64,000 bases of DNA from JALVIU01 sp964462295 (lineage in GTDB: Bacteria; Atribacterota; JALVIU01): contig CAYWXH010000002.1 of the NCBI GenBank assembly GCA_964462295.1, positions 17,912 through 81,911 of the forward strand. Reading direction: 5' to 3'. The notes beneath the pieces were generated by a model that was not told the DNA's origin, ran no database searches, and saw only the letters and a program-made list of their open reading frames with translations. Below, piece after piece: positions 60,549-64,000 of this stretch; positions within the stretch are counted from its first letter, which is position 1; each line of letters opens with the position of its first letter. Position numbers and translations under genes: made by a program.

Positions 60549-62648
60549 CTATAATTTCCCTTCTTTCTTGAGTTTTTCCTTTAGTTTCTTTATAAGTTCT
60601 TCCATGGTTTCTTCTTTTTCAGGTGTAGGGGTAGGTGTTCCCTCTATTAGGTCACTTCCAGGCGTAACTATAATTTTTGGAGTTTCTCCTATAACTGGAG
60701 TAAGCTCTTCTTCTGAAATAGGAGATGGACTTGGAGTTTCCTTAGGTACTGTTCCTTTTACAAATGGAAGCTTTGTTTTGTCTTTACAGTCTGGTTTTCC
60801 GAGAAGCCCTCTTTTAAAACACATTGGGACCTCTATAATATCATCTGGTTTTTCAAAATGGCTTGGAGGAACATCTTTTAATGCCTCTTTCATTATTTTT
60901 TTCCATAAGGGAGCTGCAACTAATCCCCCTGTTTTCCTATTGCCCAAAGGAGAATGATCATCATTTCCTATATATATACCTGTTAGTAGGTCTGGAGTAA
61001 AGCCTATAAACCATGCATCTCTATATTCATTGGTACTTCCTGTTTTTCCACCCATTTCTCTTCCTATATAGGCCCTCCATGCCGTTCCTCTTCTTATTAC
61101 CCCTTCAAGTAATTTACACATTATATATGCGGTTTCAGGCTTTATTACTTGTCTTGTTTTTGGTACGAATTTTTTTAGGATTTTTCCATCAGGACCTTCT
61201 ACTCGTAAAATCCCATGGGGCTCTATCCATTTTCCTTTATTGGGGAAAACGGTGTATGCAGACATTATTTGCAAAGGAATCACCTCTGAAGCTCCAAGGG
61301 CTAAAGAAAGATTATTGACAAGGGGGGTAGTTATTCCAAACTTCCTTGCATATGATATAGCCTTTTTCACACCTATTTTTTGCATAACTTTTATACCTAC
61401 AGAGTTTAGGGAATATGCTAATGCAAAGGCAAGGGTAACTGGTCCAAAGTATTCATTATCAAAGTTTTTTGGCTCCCATCCATTATCAAATTTTATAGGT
61501 TCATCAGTTATTATGGTTCCAGCTGTAAAACCATTTTCTAGTGCTGCAGAGTAATATATGGGTTTAAAAGAAGAACCCGGTTGTCTTTTTGCCTGGGTTG
61601 CCCTGTTGAATTGACTTTCAGAAAAATCTCTTCCTCCAACCATAGCACGTATTTCCCCTGTCTTTGGGTCTAAAGAGATAATTGCGCCCTGGTATCCTGA
61701 ATCTTTCAATACTTTTTCTGCTACTTTTTCTATATCTAAATCTAAAGTAGTATAGATTTTAAGTCCTCCTTTATAGAGTTCATCTTTGTCAAAATCTTTT
61801 AATAGTATATTTAATATGTAATTTACAAAATATGGAGCATTTTTTATCATTTTATTATTAAGGGGCGCAAGTTGCAATTTTTCGTTTAATGCCTTTCTAT
61901 ATTCTTCCTCTGTTATAAATCTATTTTCAAGCATTTTTCTAAGTACGGTTTCTTGTCTTTTTTTTGCACGTTCTGGATATACATAGGGAGAATAGTAATA
62001 GGGCCCCCTTAAAAGCCCTGCTAAGAGGGCACACTCTGCCAAGTCTAATTCACTTACATCTTTTCCAAAAAACGTTTTTGCAGCACTTTGGGCGCCGTAT
62101 GCACCATGACCAAAATATACTTCATTTAGATATAATTCGAGGATTTCATCCTTTGAATATTTTTTTTCTATTTGTATAGCAAGAATTGCTTCCTTTATCT
62201 TTCGTTTTATAGTTTTTTCTCTATTTAAAAAAGATGTTCGTGCAAGTTGTTGAGTTATAGTACTTGCTCCTTCAACTATTTTTCTATTTATCATATTTTG
62301 TACCAAAGATCTGAAAATACCTTTTATATCTATTCCATGATGGGAATAGAATCTTGAATCTTCTATAGCAATAACTGCATTTATAAGATTTTTAGGCATC
62401 CTTGATAGGGGTACTATCTCCCTATTTTCTTTCCATAGCTTGGCTATAACTCTTCCTTTTATATCATATACTGTAGTGGAAAGAGAGGTTATAAAATCTT
62501 TTTTTGTAGGGATTTCTTTATTTATACCCATAAAGGCAGAAACTGCCCCAATAGTACCACCTACAAAAATTCCCAAAAGAATTATAATAATGGATAAATA
62601 TAAAAGTTTAAAATTATAATCCTTTTTCTTTTTTTCTTTTTTCCCCAT
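60549..62648 (-). CDS. Class A penicillin-binding protein (PBP1A type)
   Basis: Bifunctional peptidoglycan synthase of 699 residues anchored by one N-terminal helix (about 13-38). Glycosyltransferase domain GT51: AVIAIEDSRFYSHHGIDI (catalytic Glu in EDSRFYSHHG, about 92-101), GASTITQQLAR, KIKEAILAIQIEKKYSKDEILELYLNEVYFG. Transpeptidase: serine in QPGSSFKP (SxxK), SLN (SxN) and GKTGST (KTG). The last ~110 residues are a Pro/Thr/Glu-rich tail ending in a short charged helix. It lies 1 base downstream of nagA. Start ATG. Intact motifs indicate an active enzyme. Confidence 0.95.
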   Translation of the reverse strand: MGKKEKKKKDYNFKLLYLSIIIILLGIFVGGTIGAVSAFMGINKEIPTKKDFITSLSTTVYDIKGRVIAKLWKENREIVPLSRMPKNLINAVIAIEDSRFYSHHGIDIKGIFRSLVQNMINRKIVEGASTITQQLARTSFLNREKTIKRKIKEAILAIQIEKKYSKDEILELYLNEVYFGHGAYGAQSAAKTFFGKDVSELDLAECALLAGLLRGPYYYSPYVYPERAKKRQETVLRKMLENRFITEEEYRKALNEKLQLAPLNNKMIKNAPYFVNYILNILLKDFDKDELYKGGLKIYTTLDLDIEKVAEKVLKDSGYQGAIISLDPKTGEIRAMVGGRDFSESQFNRATQAKRQPGSSFKPIYYSAALENGFTAGTIITDEPIKFDNGWEPKNFDNEYFGPVTLAFALAYSLNSVGIKVMQKIGVKKAISYARKFGITTPLVNNLSLALGASEVIPLQIMSAYTVFPNKGKWIEPHGILRVEGPDGKILKKFVPKTRQVIKPETAYIMCKLLEGVIRRGTAWRAYIGREMGGKTGSTNEYRDAWFIGFTPDLLTGIYIGNDDHSPLGNRKTGGLVAAPLWKKIMKEALKDVPPSHFEKPDDIIEVPMCFKRGLLGKPDCKDKTKLPFVKGTVPKETPSPSPISEEELTPVIGETPKIIVTPGSDLIEGTPTPTPEKEETMEELIKKLKEKLKKEGKL

Positions 62649-62649
62649 T

Positions 62650-63813
62650 TTAATTACTAAAAACTATCTCTCCTTCTTTAAAGACTTCGTGTATTTCAAA
62701 ATTGTCATTAGTTATTATTATATCGGCTATTTTCCCAGGTTCTATGCTCCCATAAAGATTATTAATGCCCATAAATTTGGCGGGTACATATGTAGCCATT
62801 GTCACTATCTTTGTTATAGGAAGTTCTGTTTCTTCACTCATATTTTTTATAGCTTTATTTAAATACAAGGTACTTCCTGCTAAAGATCCATTGGCTAATC
62901 TTGCTACTTTATCTTTGACTATTACCTTTTGTCCCCCTAATTCATAGGTACCATCATTTAAGCCCTGAGCCCTTATTGCATCTGTAATTAATATAATATA
63001 TTTTGGATCTTTAATATTGGTTAAAAGCTTAAGCATAGGGGGAGAAAGATGTATTTTATCTGCAATAATTTCTACATAAAAATCATCAAATAAAAGTGAT
63101 GCCCCTACAGGACCTATTTCTCTATGGTGAAGCGGGGACATTCCGTTAAATAGATGGGTTGCATGTCTCAGTCCCTGCATATAACATTTTTCTATGTAAG
63201 GAAAACTTGCCTCTGTGTGTGCCATGGAAGGACGAATGTTATTATTTACCAAAAAAGCTGTAAATTTATCTGCATTTTTTAATTCAGGTGCAAATGAGAC
63301 CATTTTTACATTATGCTCAGAAAGATTTATCAACTTATTTATTTCTTCAAAATTTATATCTCTTATGTATTTTTCATTTTGGGCACCTTTTTTACTTATA
63401 GAGATATAAGGTCCTTCTAAATGAATACCTAAGAGCCTCGAACCTTTTTTAATACCCTTTTTCTTTATGCTAACAAAAGCCTCTATAGCTTTTTTTGTTC
63501 TTTCAAAACCTTCCGAGACTGTTGTAAGATATATGCCTGTCACACCCTCTTTTATTCTTGATAAAGATATAGCTTCTAATGCCTCTTCTGTTCCATCCAT
63601 AAAATCGTATCCACTACTTCCATGAAAGTGGGTATCTATAAGACCGGGAATAGCCATATATCCTTTATAATCAAGTTTTTCATACCCTTCTTCGTATGTA
63701 TAATTCTCCATGTATCCTATATCTTTTATAATACCTTTTTCTATATTAATAAAACCTTCTTTTATTTCAATAAATGGAGTTACTATTTTAAGATTTATAA
63801 GAGAGTATTTCAA
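62650..63813 (-). CDS. nagA: N-acetylglucosamine-6-phosphate deacetylase
   Basis: Amidohydrolase-fold enzyme that converts GlcNAc-6-P to GlcN-6-P in amino-sugar recycling. The 387 residues have PGLIDTHFHGSSGYDFMDG (metal HxH, about 56-74), LGIHLEGPYIS with metal Glu (about 129-139), AHTEASF (H near 198), THLFNGMSPLHHREIGPVG (about 219-237), ILITDAIRAQGLNDG (catalytic Asp in TDA) and GSLAGSTLYL. Complete metal and substrate motifs. The start is TTG, 7 bases after AAAGGAGGT. Co-transcription with the PBP gene places cell-wall sugar recycling and polymerisation together. Confidence 0.94.
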   Translation of the reverse strand: MKYSLINLKIVTPFIEIKEGFINIEKGIIKDIGYMENYTYEEGYEKLDYKGYMAIPGLIDTHFHGSSGYDFMDGTEEALEAISLSRIKEGVTGIYLTTVSEGFERTKKAIEAFVSIKKKGIKKGSRLLGIHLEGPYISISKKGAQNEKYIRDINFEEINKLINLSEHNVKMVSFAPELKNADKFTAFLVNNNIRPSMAHTEASFPYIEKCYMQGLRHATHLFNGMSPLHHREIGPVGASLLFDDFYVEIIADKIHLSPPMLKLLTNIKDPKYIILITDAIRAQGLNDGTYELGGQKVIVKDKVARLANGSLAGSTLYLNKAIKNMSEETELPITKIVTMATYVPAKFMGINNLYGSIEPGKIADIIITNDNFEIHEVFKEGEIVFSN

Positions 63814-63854
63814 TACTCTTACCTCCTTTCGATCTTAACATTTTAAGTATTTAA

Positions 63855-63883
63855 ATTATACATCTAAATGAAAGATTTGTCTA
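63855..63883 (-). promoter_or_regulatory. Sigma-70-type promoter for nagA-PBP
   Basis: On the minus strand TAGACA (63883-63878), a 17-base spacer and perfect TATAAT (63860-63855). The start would be near 63848, about 35 bases before the TTG start codon. Confidence 0.6.
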
Positions 63884-64000
63884 ATGGTTATATAACAATG
63901 GATATTGTCAAATTGCTTCAAGAATCAATATGAAACCTGAAAAACTTCCTCACCGGCACCCTATAAAAAAACCAAAAAAAATCCATTACCCCCCTTGACA

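Noticed and set aside
61013..61318. Plus-strand frames inside the PBP gene
   Set aside because: They lie opposite intact transpeptidase motifs and resemble no protein.
63931..64000. Small proline-rich plus-strand ORF near the window end
   Set aside because: About 23 codons, no clear Shine-Dalgarno, low-complexity sequence.
1..64000. CRISPR arrays, tRNA/rRNA genes, insertion sequences or prophage
   Set aside because: I found no regularly spaced repeats, no cloverleaf-like sequences with CCA-type ends, no transposase or integrase motifs, and intergenic gaps are too short to hold them.

Overview
The window is a low-GC bacterial chromosome segment packed almost end to end with housekeeping genes. 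I see no rRNA, tRNA, prophage, insertion sequence or CRISPR array. Two gene orders typical of Firmicutes are present: recG-rsmD-coaD-glmU-prs-rplY-pth-mfd-mazG, and infC-rpmI-rplT / pheS-pheT-cvpA-polX-mutS2 with a T-box-like leader before pheS. Between them lies a complete outer-membrane block (tamB-like, bamA, ompH/skp, lpxD, lpxC, fabZ, lpxA, lpxI, lpxB, an MsbA-like exporter, lptC, lptA, lptB, lptF/G, DUF3084). The organism is therefore a diderm that makes lipid A but keeps Firmicutes-like gene order. Halanaerobiales, Negativicutes, Synergistota, Atribacterota or Dictyoglomota are possible; the sequence alone does not decide. An exact 100-N run inside pheT shows this is a scaffolded draft or metagenome assembly.

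Layout. 1-1.95 kb (+): csrA, an unrecognised membrane-anchored protein and a putative HExxH metallopeptidase. 1.9-13.1 kb (-): a compact seven-gene run, transcribed as sugar phosphomutase, glgA, coaE, uvrB, uvrA, uvrC, pfkA, which mixes glycogen/glycolysis, CoA synthesis and all of UvrABC. 13.2-19.3 kb: short units in both orientations (MBL hydrolase, LL-diaminopimelate aminotransferase, HDOD protein, sugar epimerase, REC-GGDEF protein, SAM hydrolase, small membrane protein), several with near-consensus sigma-70 promoters. 19.4-49.1 kb (+): about 30 kb on one strand, first a class III aminotransferase and the recG-to-mazG run, then the envelope block. 49.1-51.3 kb (-): FmdB-type zinc ribbon and transketolase. 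51.4-60.5 kb (+): translation genes, CvpA, PolX-like and MutS2. 60.5-63.8 kb (-): nagA and a class A PBP. The last 190 bases hold only a probable nagA promoter.

How the genes work together. The envelope block covers UDP-GlcNAc supply (glmU), lipid A assembly up to the disaccharide (lpxA, C, D, I, B), the flippase (MsbA-like), the Lpt export pump and bridge (lptB, F/G, C, A) and protein insertion (bamA, tamB, skp). LpxK, KDO transferase and LptD are not in the window. Two further LpxB-like proteins flank the exporter gene.

Most interesting observations: a MazG-phosphoribosyltransferase fusion; a PolX whose polymerase metal ligands are lost while the PHP nuclease motifs remain; three LpxB-like proteins around MsbA; an AUU start codon for infC; a truncated-looking T-box; motif substitutions in RsmD (GPPY) and CoaE (Walker A N); and a phosphofructokinase with a mixed ATP/PPi signature.
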